This document shows positions 52,101 to 64,000 of a DNA stretch of 64,000 bases, piece after piece. Source of the DNA: Aphelocoma coerulescens (lineage: Eukaryota > Chordata > Aves > Passeriformes > Corvidae); contig NC_091015.1 in NCBI RefSeq assembly GCF_041296385.1, positions 56,982,345 to 57,046,344 on the forward strand. The letters run 5' to 3'. The position numbers were made by a program, and so were the translations under genes. Positions within the stretch are counted from its first letter, which is position 1; every line of letters starts with the position of its first letter. The notes beneath the pieces were generated by a model, which saw only the letters and a program-made list of their open reading frames with translations, did no database searches and was not told the origin of the DNA.

Positions 52101-55100
52101 TCATTGCAGATGGAAGGTGGAAATCATTACATCTTGGGACAGCAATCTGGTACGAGCGCATATCCTCACAAATTTTTCCAGGGAATATTCCATCATGAAA
52201 GAAAATTTTGCTCTATCAGAATAGGAACTTCTTCCCCATCTGTTCCAAAGGGCAATCTGTTCCTCACACTGCTTCATGATTACTTCTTCTGCAGGAGCAC
52301 ATATTGAAAAGCAACTAACTGGCCAAGTATATGCATGATGGGATTTACAATCTCGATGAAGATTATTCTAGGGCTCCTGAATTGCGTGTAATCCCTGTTC
52401 ATGGTGTATGAAGATCCTCCTCTGTTTATAAACAGAAGTTAAGATGTGTAAGAAGCTGCAGTACCCAGTTGTAGTTGAAAAAAAAGTTTTTATATTTTAT
52501 TATTCTTTTATTCTGAAGTTGTGTCTGAAAAAGGAAGAGTATTTAAATTTAGTTATTTGTAATTAAGGAACCTCATTCTGCTGTGCCTTTCTGATGTGTA
52601 AAATAGATACTTTCATAGGGGGCAGAGCTAACATCCAGTTTAATGTCCTGTCTCAGACCCTGATTAAGAGAAAGATGTGAAAACTCCAGATAAATCTGAC
52701 AATTATAATCATCAAATTATTTAGGTTGCAAATGACTTTTAGGGTCATTGAAGCCAAGAGTTAAATTAACACTACAAAGGCCACCACTAAACCATGTCCC
52801 TAAGCACCACATCTTCCAGTCTTTTAAATACCTCCTGGGATGGTGACTCAACCACCCCGCTGAGCCTGCTACAATGCTTGGAGGAATCTTTCCAAATATC
52901 CAATCTAAACTTCCCCTGGCACAACTTCAGGCCATTTTCTCTTGTCTTATCACTTGTTTTTGGGAGAAGAGACTGGCACCCACCTGGCTACAGTCTCCTT
53001 TCAGGAAATTGTAGAGACCAATGAGGTCTCCCCTGAGCCTCCTTTTCTCCAGGTTAAACCCCCCCAGTTGCCTCAGCTGCTCCTCATCAGACTTGTGCTC
53101 CAGACCTTTTCCCAGTTCTGTTGCCCTTCTCTGGACACACTTCAGCACCTCAGTGTCCTTCTTGTAGTGAGGGGCCCAGAACTGAACACTGTTTTAAGTG
53201 CAGCCTCACCAGGGCTGGGTATAAGCTAGGATGCCATTGGCCTTCTTGGCCCCTTGGACACACTCTGGCTCATGTTCAGCTGGTTGATGACCAGCAACCC
53301 CTGGTCCTTTTCTACTGGGCAGCTTTCCAGCCACTCTTCCCCCAGCCTGAAGCACTCCCTGTGGTTGTTGTGACCCAAGTGCAGGACCCAGCTCTTGCCC
53401 TTGTTGACCTCATACCATTAGCCTCAGCCCACTGATCCAGCCTGTCCAGATCCCTCTGTAGAGCAACTGTACCTTCCAGCAGATCAACACTCCTGCCCAA
53501 CTTTGTGTCATTTGCAGACTTAGTGAGGGGGCACTTGATCCCGTCATCGAGTCCATAAAGATACTAAACAGGACTAGCCCCAGTACTGAGCCCTTGGGAA
53601 CACCACTCCTGACTAGTCACCAGCTGTATTTAACTCCATTCACCAGCACTCTCTGGTCCTAGCTTTTCAGACAGTGTTGAACCCAGTGAACAGTGCACCC
53701 ATATAAACCATGGGCAGCCAGTTCCTTCAGGAGAGTACTGTGGCTCACTGTGTCAAAGACTTTACTAAAGCCCAGGTAAACATCAGCATCCTTCCCCTCA
53801 TCCACTGAGTCATAGGAGATTGGGTTGGCCAAGCAGGATCTGCCTTTCATAACCGATCCTTCACATACCTCATAATGCCACTCAGGATGATCTGCTCCAT
53901 GACCTTTCACAGCACTGACATCAGGCTGACAGGCCTGTAGTTCCCTGTGTCCTCCTCCTTGCTGTTCTTGTAGATCACATTGCTAACTTCCAGTGAACAG
54001 TGACCTCCTGAGTGAGCCAGGACTGTCAGCAAATGGTGGAAACTATCTCAGTGAGCAGTTCCATGTGCTCCCTCAGTACTCTTGGGTGGATCCCATCCAG
54101 CCCTGTGGACTTCTGTGTGTCACACGCAAATACAACACGTGTAGCAAGTCACTAACCATTTCCCCTTGGATTGTGGGGGCTTCATTCTTCTTCCTGTCTT
54201 TGTCTTCTAGTTCAGGGTACCCAGAGAACAATTAGTCTTAACCATGAAAGACTGAGGCAAAGAAGGCATTAAGTACTGGATAAGTAACTGGGTAAGTTCC
54301 TCATCCTGAACAGGCCAAAGTCTGCCCTCCAGAAGTCAAAGAAAGATGTTCTCCTGAACTCCCCCTCCTTACTTCTCTGGTAATTTAAAACTCTGTCATT
54401 TTGTGATCACTGTGCCCAAGATGGCTTCCAACCATTGCATCACCCACAAATTCATCGCTGTTCACAAACAGCATGTCCAGCACGATACCTTCCCTAGCTG
54501 GCTCCCTCACCAGCTGTGCCAGGAAGTTACCTTCCACTCAGTCCAGGAACCTCCTAGACTGTTTCCTCTCTTCTGTGTTATATTTCTGGCTGACATCTGG
54601 GATGTTGAAGTGTCCCATGAGAACAAGAGCCAGTGATTGTGAGACTTCTCCCAGCTGCTTATAGAGTATTTCATCTGCCCCTTCATCCTGGTTGAGTGGT
54701 CTGTAACATGACATCTGCCTTGCTGGCCTTCCCCCTGATTCTTACCCATGAACATTCAATCCTGTTGTCACCGTCACTAAGCTCCAGACAAACAAAACAC
54801 TCCCTAACATACAGGGCTACTCCACCACCTCTCCTTCCTTTCCTGTCCCATCTGAGGCATTTAAAGCCATCCTTTACATCCCTCCAGTTGTGCAAGTCAC
54901 CCTGCCGTCTTTCAAACTATATCAGTTTTCCTGCTGCAGAGTGGCTTCCAGCTCCTCCTGTTTGTTGCCTATGCCGTGTGCATCAGTGTAGCTGTGCTTC
55001 AGTTGGGCTGTTGATCCTGCCACCTATTTTGTGAGGGGAAAAAATTCCTGTGTGACTGTTCTCAAGCATTTCTGTGGTTTCTAACACATCAATAACCTTT

Positions 55101-58100
55101 GTGTCTTTGCTGTAGTGTAGATCTCCATACCCTTCCTCCACTGAGAGGGCAGACCAAAGGACCTTGATAGCACACCATCTCTCAAACATGGGTGTGCCAC
55201 CCCCTGGCTTATCTCTAGCAAGCCTGGTTTTCTCTCTTTCTCACTTCAAATCTAGTTTAAAGGTCTTTGCAGTCTGTGATACTCCTCAGCCAACTCTCCT
55301 GCTCCCACAGCTCTGTCACTAAGCAGAGGTGTTCCTGGACCTGGGCTCAGCTCCCACAGGGATTCTCACTGCTGCTATCCAAGCAGGGACCCCCCTGCAG
55401 GTAACACCTGGGTCCATCAGAGCTCTGTCTGGGCAGCTGCATCAGTTGTAGCAGCTGCAGAGCTTAGGGAGGCTGTGCCTGTCTGCTGGGTGGATCCTGT
55501 TGCTCCCTGGTCAAGCTGCCAGAGGTTCAGCACCCTTGCTGAGCGCTCTTCCACGGGAAGAGGTGCCCCATACCCTGTTTGCCTGCCCTGGCTTTTGCTG
55601 CTCCCTGTGGGCTCCATTTATACGTGATAGGGGGCTTGGCCACCATTGCTCCTGGCCCTGCCCAGGTCCCACCAGCCCTTGTGGCACGAGCTGCAGGCTC
55701 CTGGCTGGTCTCTAGAGGTAAAATTAAAAACAGGACACAGGTATGTCTTTTATGTTTGGTTATGTATTTTTTTCCTTTTTGAGATACTCTCAGTCATTGT
55801 AACCGTGTTTTTTCTGGCTCTCGCTACATGTTAAATTTCTGTTTCCTATTTCTTACGTCTTTACAAGCTCACAGAGTGCCTTAAAATAATTGCCCTCTCA
55901 AAAGAGCGTTTCCATGTCTCAGTTTGGAGCATCAATTCTTTCAATTGAGTTATTTACTGCCCTTCTGCATATGGCACAAAGAGGGTGAGAAATGTAATAA
56001 ATAAATAAATTATAACGTACTTCTGTCATTTCCCTCTCTATTATTTCATCTTTCCTAAGATCTTTTGTGTATATTGAGAGGTGAGTCCTGGCCTTCCCCT
56101 CTTTTGGGTCTCCTCTAAGCCCTGCAGTGATTTTCCAGTAACCTTTATTATTATTAACTTATTCATGGAAGCGTCATTGTACTAGACTTTTTTACAAACC
56201 CAGAACAGGAAAATAATCTCTGACCTCAAGTATATTTTGATATGTGGTTCTGCTAGTATATACCATATTCCCTAGGAGGTGATTCCATTGATTCATTGGA
56301 AAGCTTTATGGTATGCTGGCCACATCTTCCATTCCTTTCCTTTTGAGCTGTGTTGTTGTCTACAGGACTCCAATTATGAATATATGGTTACTTATGAAAA
56401 CATAGATGCTCTCTATTAAGGGCAGTGCATCTTTTAGCCCCTTGCAAAACACAACTCCCTTAAACACAATGCATTACTGTTTTTCTGAATTTCAGCTTCA
56501 ATTGCAGTGCATTGTTCTCAGGGGTGTGACTTGGTGGATTATTAAGAAGTGTCAAATAGCCAAAAAGGGACAGCAGGGGAAACAGCCTTCATGCTGAAGA
56601 GCTGAATTTCCCTTAGTGTTTGCCAAAATAACTAATTTATGGGAAAACAACTAAAATAATAAGAAATTGCATAATTTTTTATTGAGTTTCATAATTAAAG
56701 TCACAAAAATATGCCATCTTTTAGCTGTTGTAGCTTTGGCTTTGCAGCTTTTGATTCCTGTATTTAAGGTTTTCTTTCTACACAAACTTCATAATTAACA
56801 GGACTTAAATTGGCTAATTCTCTCTGCTTCAGAAACTGGTAGTGGGGTCAAAGTTCCTCATATACCTTGCTAATTAGATACCTGATATAGGGAGCCTGAT
56901 CTGCTAGAAAATTAAAAAAAAAAAAAAAGCCTTTACAATCTGTGAGTGATTTAAATCAGACTAAAAAAATACTGCTTTTACACAATATCACATTACATTT
57001 ACTGTCACATGTATTTGCACAGTCCTGTATTTGTACAATATACCATAGTCCTGCACCACTGCCAAACATGTGAGATCAAATATGGTAAATTACTGTTGTT
57101 GTTGAGGTCTGATATACCAGAAGAAAAACACAAGTCTGAAATTACCGAAAACTTCATGGGAAAGAGGAAAGGAGTTCCCAGAAATACACTAAAAAACGAA
57201 TGCTTCTCCCTTTTGAAATGAGCTTGCCAGATCCTTCCAAAAGCAGATGAATGTTCTTGACCTGATGAGTGTTTATCAACTGTCTGCATATCTGTTTGGC
57301 AGCTTTGCTCCGTTGAAATATTCTTAATCTGAGGACCTCAGAAGATGGGGTTATGTAGTCACACTTCTAGTAAAGGTTCCCATTCTTCCAGTCCATCTTC
57401 AGTAAAAAATGTGTAAAAAAAGAGTGGTATCATTGTGGGGTATTTTATCTAGAGGATACAAAATGACTCAAGAATTAAGTATATGGATGTATCTATCCAT
57501 GCACATTAGAACAGAGAATTTGTTTGGGATATTTGTAGTGAAATTTCTTCTAGTTAGAGGTGGGTTTAGCTTCTTTCAAAATGTTAAAAAATGTCTTTTT
57601 ACAAACAGGACTGGCAAAGAGTACCACAAATGCAGACAGATGCTTCAAGCTTTCATTTAATCACAAAAGAGAAAGCAAAGTTAGCTTGGAAATAATTGCA
57701 GTGACCTCAGCTTGAAGTATTAAATAGCAAATACTGTTTCCTCCTGAGTAACACAGTATCTCAGATACAAATAATACATATAATTTTGCTTCCATTTTTC
57801 AATAGCTTTATACTGCTAAGTAATATATATATCCTGGCTAACATGAGTAAGAGTTTTAAGGTTACAATAGTTACAGCTGGGAAAACTGAATCAACAGGTT
57901 AACATCCTAGGTGCATGAAACCCCAATACACCTTTGCAGTAAAGGAGGGTCTGGTTTGCCATTGTTTCAACGTTTTTTGGGGGCAGGATTTGTGGTTTTG
58001 TTCTTTGTTATTACAATGCCTCACACAGCTGGTTCGTGATCACTGATTTGTGTCTCTCCAGTGCTACAGCAATCAATGAAAAATACCAAACAGCATTTTA

Positions 58101-61100
58101 AGGCTCTTGTACTGTAAGTTGCTTGTCCAAACCCACAGAGCAAAATGATGCAGAGCCAGATTCAGCACACAAGGAATTTCTATTACCCAGTCTCAATCTC
58201 AGATCATTATTTTGCTTCTCTCTAGCAAATGACCTTGTCTGATGTTCTTCAGTACATCACAGGGGTCTTGCCATGCCACTGACAGGACCTCAGCTCCTCT
58301 GAGTCACTACAAAGGCAGTCAGACAGCAAGCAGCTCCTTTCTTGTCAGCTTGGCTTTCATGAGAAAGCCCTTGGAAGTGCAGAAGTAAACCCTGGGAGTC
58401 AGGCAGACATGTTAGGTGATGGGCAGGCTAGCGTGCTTCAGGACTGGGAAGGACCCAGCACAGGATGCAGACTGAGCACCTGAAAAGGAGCTGGTAGCAT
58501 GATCTTAACATTAATGATGTTTTTTTCTGACAAATGTTGAAAAATAGTTCACTGTTCTGAATTGTGTTATTAACATGCAAAACAATAACCCATTCAGAAG
58601 ACAAGTTTATTGGTTCAGGCCTTTATGGGGGTCCAGGAGTGGGTCTTTATGTTATCTGGGCTATGTCCTGAGAGGGACCTCTAACTATGTCCCCAGATTT
58701 CATGGGGAATCTCAGAGGCAGGACAGTATTTGGACGCACACCCACCCCTTGCAGTATGTCCTTAACACAAGTGCTTCTCCTTGTGATTGTGTGGTCATGG
58801 TGTACTGGCTTTCCATTAAACTCAGTTGGTCTCTTATTCAGAAAAATACTTTCCTTAGCTTGGGAGAAGAAAGTACTGAACCCAGACTGTATCCCACCTA
58901 TCTGACATGATTGCTTCCAGCAAAATCAATGGAATTATTTGTGCAGGATGTGGTCCAGAGTTAAGAGATTCTGTAAAGCATAGGAGCAAAAACATGTGTC
59001 TTTATATGCTGGAATTCATCCATTTTCAGGAACAGACAAAGGGAGCATTAAGGATCATGAGAGTCCCATAGTGTACAAGAGGGTGAGGCATAGGACAGGG
59101 TAGGGTGGAATAGGATAGGAAAGGAAGGGAAATAATCTCAGTCAGGCAAATAGGATAATTGTCCAAGTAACTTATTCATATCTGTTTCAAGCTGCCTAAT
59201 TGAGGCCTAGTTGGGGCACTTTGTTTTAGGTTTGGGCTTTCTTGGAGTTACAGTTTAAGTAATTATTATAAAAATAATATTAGAAGTGGATGCAGGCTGC
59301 AAGTATGTTACATTTTTCTGAAAAAACAAACTAATTAAAAATCATTTCCTCTCCTGTTTCTTTGCCAAGACCTATTTTCAGGACTCTGTGCTTCCCCTCA
59401 AAAAGCCAATGAAATCTCAGGCACCTAAAACAAATAGAGGCAGTATACTTAGGACTTGGCTGGTTAAAATCAAAAATGGGGAAATATTTCTTATTTTAAA
59501 ATATTTTGTTTTGAAGTTATCATTTTTTTATTTGTGCACATTTTGCTATTAATTTTGGCTGGTAAATTCTCTCTATAAAACAACAACTTAACCATTCACC
59601 TTTCATATGCTGTTAAACTCAGATCCTGTGCAACAGAGCAAGTCTCTATAAAAGTTGGATGTGAGGCACATCTGGGTTAAACAAGGACAGTGTAAATCTT
59701 GCCCCTGCTTACCCAGGGGCGAGATCATAATGCACATGTGAGCAGAACCACACTCTGCAGATCTCCTCTCATGTGCCTGCCACCACAGAGGCAGAGTTCA
59801 TCCCAGCAGCACATCGAGGTGTGGGACTGGTGGCTCTTACACATATGTTCAGTGCTTCTCCCAGAACCAAAAATATATGTGGTGGAGCCTCTTATTCTGC
59901 GGAATGGGTGCTAGAGAGATGATTGGTGCTGAGTTTGATTTGTTTGGATTTTCCTCATTTTTATTTACTTTGTTGTTTCATAATGCCCATCTTGCTGTCT
60001 GCAAGATTGTTAAAAATGCAAGTAAAATTTCTGTGTGAATTAAGTTTTAAGTGAGGATTTAAAATAAAAAAGAAATGTAATAGTTGAATTTTTATTCTCA
60101 GCAGTTTGTAATACACTGGGACTTTTTGTTCTTTCACAAAATCAATATAATTATCACTCAGATGTCTCAAACATGGTGATAGATTCCTCTGTAAGGCATT
60201 TCTCATCCCACTTTTATGGGCAGCCAGCTGGAGAGCAGTTGGGTCACTAGACTCTCACTGAAAGCACATAAATGTATTTTAGTGTTCTTGTATGTTCTCT
60301 GGACCAAATATGATATAAAAGTTATGTATGTCCATATGTGGTCTCAGGTTGGGTTTATGTAAGAAAATATAAAGACACTGAATTCTTCAGTAGTGCACCA
60401 TGACTTCAGAAACCTTACCTTTAAGAAAATGGCAGGCAAGTTTAGGTTGGTGAAAGTCATGGCAGAAGCAGAAATATTTTGATATGGGCAGAAGAATGAT
60501 TTACCCTGGGGAAGGTCATACATGGCCTTGCAGTTTATCAGCCTGTTTATGTGAGTCTTGTCAATGTGGGGGAAGTTCCCAGTGACTGACTTCCACGTGG
60601 AAAGTGGGACCAGCTATGTCCCATGTTTTGCAAGGTTGTGTGTGAGAGAGGGTTCCCAGTTTACATCATGTCAGCTTCCTTGTCTCATTTTATATTCTCT
60701 TTCACTCCGTTCAGTTTGGCTAATGGCATTTAGCCTGCCTGTGTTTCAACACGTGCTGGATAAATGATCCTCTCAAGAAGTGATGGGAATGTTGCTTAGA
60801 TGCTCTTAACCGTGCTGAGACACTTCTCGTTATGCAACCTTTAAATGCCACTGTATCAGTGGTGGGCAAAGTTATTGCTGCAATTGTGTAGTGCAAGAAT
60901 TAAAACTGTAAATTGTTTTGGTTTCAGCCCCATTTTATGTAAACTTTGCATCCTCCCCAAAAGAATGTGAGGACTGCAAAGGTATGGAAGCAATGTCACA
61001 GTGTTGGTGGCAGACCAGACCACTGTAAACAGTAACCAGATGAAAGTGTCCATATAAATGTTTATCGTCTCTCCTCAGAGCATGGCTTGGTCACTTCATA

Positions 61101-61877
61101 CTCAATAGAAGATTGGTTTTAAAGCCTTGTTAACGATCCATTTTGTTGACTTCAGCTTCTAGCCTCTCAAGTTCATTGAGCTCCACACCTCTCCTTATCT
61201 CTGCCTTACTGTTTTGCTCCTCTGCTTTCTCCTTTCACTACTTCTTTGGTCTGGTGGCTTCCAGAGAGAAACTGTGCCTTTAGGAGGGTGAACCTCTCAG
61301 TTCTGCACTTGGGACCACGTGCTTCCCCCTTTGCCACCATGTCCCACTTAAGCTATGTGTGTTGCCATGGAAGAACATCTGTGAGGATGGCAGATACATT
61401 TAACCAGTACAGAGAACGGCTCTACCACATTCATGGAGAAGTGAATCTACCCAGGCTATGCAAGCAGATATTTTCAAAGGCTTATAACTTAGCCAAATCT
61501 GGGCAACTTTTATTAAAAACTTTTCCCCTGCCAAAATTTTAAGTCCTTTCTCCAAAACATGGAAGCACTAGAGCTTTTTAATGAAACAGTTATTAAAAAA
61601 AAACCAAAACAAAACTAGGAATAATAACATGTTTTTCTCTCAGTTGTTCTCAGAAAAGTTGTTCTGTTGTTCTCAGAAATGGCTGAACCAGTTCAGCCTG
61701 ATTTATTTATTTTGGAAAGAATCAGCTGAGACAAACTTTCAGCATGGGAAATTTCAGCCCAACTGGTTAGCATTTCTCAAAGTTTGGCAAAGTTTAATGC
61801 AAGTGGAAATGTTCTTATACCGAGAAGTCAAAGGCAAGTTTACATATCAGCAATGTTCCTTGCTTAGGATAGAAAAA

Positions 61878-61911
<34 letters not shown>

Positions 61912-62141
61912 TGCTTTTTCTTAATGTTTCAGGTTCTTTGAATATATATTGCTCTACAAAGATGCAGTGATGTTTCAGATTGAACAAGTTACAAAGCTTT
62001 GCTCGAAGATTGCTCTGACAGAGCCATGGGATCCATATGATATTCCTGCCAATTCAACTTATGAAGATCAGTACTACATTGGGGGACCTGGAGATGAAGT
62101 TATGGTACAGGAATGGTCTGACAGAAAACCAGCCAGGAAAT
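36894..62141 (+). CDS. EPDR1: EPDR1 (mammalian ependymin-related protein 1), first two coding exons; 3' part outside the window
   Basis: Exons 36894-37162 and 61933-62141 join in frame across a 24.8-kb GT-AG intron. Residues 1 to about 40 are an arginine-rich start and a leucine/alanine-rich hydrophobic core, a signal peptide. Then come [56 protein letters not shown] and [10 protein letters not shown], matching the ependymin-related family residue by residue in long blocks; NST is a potential N-glycan. The family is secreted or lysosomal, folds as a lipid-binding beta-sandwich, and is a vertebrate relative of fish ependymin. The part after residue 160, including the WIGIY motif and C-terminus, must lie in exon(s) to the right of 64000; I looked for it in 62142-64000 and did not find it. 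Confidence 0.95.
37482..37503. repeat. C-rich tract (C6-T-C9-G-C5)
   Basis: Twenty C in 22 bases, 320 nt into EPDR1 intron 1. On the minus strand this is three G-runs of 5-9, able to form a G-quadruplex or, on the plus strand, an i-motif. Confidence 0.9.
40895..40911. repeat. T17 homopolymer
   Basis: Seventeen T in a row in EPDR1 intron 1. No element was recognised upstream or downstream of it, so it is not clearly the poly(A) tail of a retrocopy. Confidence 0.9.
47330..47460 (+). repeat. CR1 LINE 3'-end fragment (plus orientation)
   Basis: Reads GGACTTTGAGCATCC, TGGAAGATGTCCCTGCCC, GGCAAGGGAGTGGAACTAGG, TGATCTTGAAGGTCCCTTCC and then AACCCAAACCAATCTATGATTT, the sense 3' end of a bird CR1. 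It is the only clear CR1 in this orientation in the window. Confidence 0.9.
47461..52699. other. EPDR1 intron 1, middle part
   Basis: About 5.2 kb of AT-rich sequence between two CR1 elements. No feature was recognised. Confidence 0.5.
52700..55720 (-). mobile_element. Long, decayed CR1 LINE reaching into its endonuclease and 5' region
   Basis: On the minus strand, from high to low coordinates: a GC-rich 5' part at about 55000-55720 with little coding signal; an endonuclease segment reading [18 protein letters not shown] near 54700-54900; then reverse-transcriptase pieces ([32 protein letters not shown] near 53660-53910). The FADD box position near 53504-53520 reads SANDT, so the catalytic site is lost or of a variant type. 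The 3' end is near 52700. Frames are broken in several places and the total of 3.0 kb is shorter than a full CR1 (about 4.5 kb), so internal deletions are likely. Assignment of the outermost 700 bp is less certain. Confidence 0.85.
55721..61880. other. EPDR1 intron 1, right part
   Basis: About 6.2 kb, AT-rich. A purine-rich GGATA-like run lies at about 59085-59135. No gene, RNA gene or transposon was recognised. Confidence 0.5.
59085..59135 (+). repeat. Imperfect GGA/TAGG purine-rich tract
   Basis: A run of related short units such as ATAGGACAGGGTAGGGTGGA followed by ATAGGATAGGAAAGGAAGGG, almost free of C. Probably a degenerate minisatellite. Confidence 0.6.
61881..61908. repeat. (TA)14 microsatellite next to the EPDR1 exon 2 acceptor
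   Basis: Fourteen TA units that end 24 nt before the first base of EPDR1 exon 2 (61933). They occupy the place where a branch point would usually lie. Confidence 0.97.
61933..62141 (+). CDS. EPDR1: EPDR1 exon 2 (ependymin domain)
   Basis: Begins by completing lysine 90 and encodes [40 protein letters not shown] and [11 protein letters not shown]. Acceptor gtttcag, donor gtacgt. Two conserved cysteines (one here in KLCSK, others in exon 1) fit the family's disulphide set. Confidence 0.96.
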
Positions 62142-64000
62142 GTACGTTCATGCCCTTGTTTTATTTTAATAATAATCAATGTCTCTGCTGCACAGGGAAA
62201 AACAAAATTATTTGTGTTTCACCCCAGGTTTCCATATTTGTATAAAATTCTCTGGAAGAAGTAATGAAAATGCCCCGTGCACAGATTATCATTTTAACAA
62301 CAATGCATTTTATTAGGAAAATGTTTCATATCTCAGCAGGATTAAAAATGTTCAAGGGACTTGATTGTATTGTATTTCATATCATACAGAGTTTGGTGTG
62401 GAAAAGCATCATTTCATGTCTGAATCTGGCAGCCTGTATCCAAAATTTATTTAGAGAATAATTGGTACTATAATTAGGGGCACACTCAAACTAGAGTTTG
62501 CGAAACAGAAACAAAGCAGGTGTCAGTGTTTATCTACACATGGTTCTGCAGTCACTGAAATCCTTAATATGTGCTTAAATTTTGTTATCCTCTATACTGG
62601 CAAGAAATGTCTGCTTGCAAGGCTTAGTTCTGCACTTGGCAGCTGAACACTTGCACCGTAAAAGGAAGGAAGGTGAATTTTTCTGAGGTACAGTATGGTC
62701 AGTTTTGAATGCATAGCAATTTATTAGCACTTTGGCTTCAATTTCATCCATGGTTTATTGATGACCCAGACAACTATAAAAATAATTTTAAAACCTCTGT
62801 GAAATTTATGGGATTATTCAGCTAATGCAGTGCTTATGGTTATAGACATCTAATATATAGGCTAGTTATGAACTTGAGCATTTAGCCAGAGGAAAATACT
62901 TCTTTCTTGAATAAAAGCAGAACAAATGAAGTAGAGAATAAAGGATAAGACCATTAGACATCTGTAACTGGGTCGATATATCCTCTAGTATTCTGAAAGA
63001 GGCAAATTATCACTCACTCCAAGAATTATTTCTTTTTTCAGAGCTGATATTTTTGGAATTTTTGTGGAACTTTATATCCCGATACGTTCAATAAATTATG
63101 TGTGATTTATGTCCTGTATTATTTTGTATCTCCAGTGCTTTTCTATATGATCATTTATAAACATAGTGTCTGAGAGTTGTGTGTCTACCTATGTACCTTT
63201 CAGCTAATACTGGTTTGGATTCTAGAAGTTATATTTCTTATACAATTATCAAACTTTCAGGGGAGATACAGGCTACTTTGGTAGCATCATATTTTGCCAT
63301 AATTTTTTATTCAAAATTCTGAGAGATTTGTTGAGTAAAAGGTGCCTTCATTTCTGTATACTCAAGGTCATATTAATTAGGTCAGAATGTTTTTGCTATA
63401 CTAGCATGCACTGAAGAGGTATGTTCAAATATTACTCAGCTTGCCACCCTTTCTTTGGATACAGTATATGTGTGTTTTGTTTCACCATTTATTTATTTCT
63501 GGTAATGCGGTTGTGGTACAGCATATGACACAAAATTGGAAGTACAGAAAATAAATGTGTGTGGATGCTGCTGGGTGGGAGAAAATAAGTGTCCTTGGGA
63601 CTAGAAAAATTTGTTACAGGAACTGGTTTGTGATCACAGTAGGTAATTTTAACATCATGAGTTTCTGCTATCGAGGTCTGAAATGCATAAAACAACAGGT
63701 TTTTTGATTGAAGGGGTAAAGAATGATCACAGAGGTTAATAAAAGAGAGAGAATAGCAAAGGTTATTCAAAGGAAAGCTCTTCAGTGATGTTACTGACGC
63801 TGCCTAAATAGCATAGTGGAGAAGGCAGAGGTGATGGCAGCAGAGAACAAGGGGGGAAGAGAGCAAGGGAACACCTCTGAGATTAACACATTGTGGAATT
63901 AAACTGAAGTTAAAAAAGGGACAGGCTTGCTACATCACATACCTGAAGGAGATAATCGTTGAGTGTAGTCTTGAGATAATGAACCGCTAGAAGTGTTTGA
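62142..64000. other. EPDR1 intron 2, left part
   Basis: AT-rich sequence after the exon 2 donor, running off the window. No further EPDR1 exon, repeat family or other gene was recognised. Confidence 0.55.

Noticed and set aside
54696..55034. 112-codon plus-strand open frame
   Set aside because: Antisense to the endonuclease part of a CR1 element.
62142..64000. Search for the third EPDR1 coding exon
   Set aside because: I looked for a segment encoding the ETWIGIY-like continuation after exon 2 and found none, so it is presumed outside the window.
1..64000. CRISPR arrays, operons, phage, tRNA/rRNA genes, or a new multi-gene system
   Set aside because: The window is vertebrate DNA with three known single genes and LINE repeats; none of these was seen.

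Overview
This window is vertebrate nuclear DNA, almost certainly from a bird. The genes are split by GT-AG introns, three of them have clear vertebrate orthologues, and the interspersed repeats are CR1 LINEs whose 3' ends carry the bird-typical short 'ATTCTATG'-like repeats. The species cannot be named from the sequence alone. There are no operons, ribosome-binding sites, CRISPR arrays or prokaryotic features. The layout matches the known NME8 - SFRP4 - EPDR1 synteny block (human 7p14.1).

Positions 286-18221 (+) hold the complete coding sequence of NME8 (TXNDC3) in 15 coding exons. They join in frame to 569 codons plus stop: one thioredoxin domain with an intact WCGPC motif, followed by three nucleoside-diphosphate-kinase-like domains. 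This is an axonemal/ciliary protein. The gene's 5' non-coding exon(s) appear to lie to the left of the window. Positions 18222-25653 are an intergenic stretch between the converging 3' ends of NME8 and SFRP4. Positions 25654-35176 (-) hold the complete coding sequence of SFRP4 in 6 exons (346 codons plus stop): a secreted Wnt antagonist with a 10-cysteine frizzled domain, a netrin-like domain and a basic tail. Positions 35177-36893 are a GC-rich, CpG-rich divergent promoter region, with a TATA box on the SFRP4 side. From 36894 (+) begins EPDR1, a secreted ependymin-related lysosomal/extracellular protein. Its first two coding exons are present, separated by a 24.8 kb intron, and the rest lies beyond the right edge.

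Repeats are sparse: two long CR1 copies (about 9151-10375 in NME8 intron 8 and about 52700-55720 in EPDR1 intron 1), several short CR1 tails, and a few microsatellites. Most other open frames are GC-rich antisense shadows or CR1 antisense frames.

I found no new multi-gene system. The points most worth a second look are: the retained catalytic-type histidines in NME8 NDK domains 2 and 3; a pair of direct repeats flanking in-frame NME8 exon 8; a (TA)14 tract 24 nt from the EPDR1 exon 2 acceptor; a GC-rich unexplained island inside SFRP4 intron 4; and the shared SFRP4/EPDR1 CpG island.
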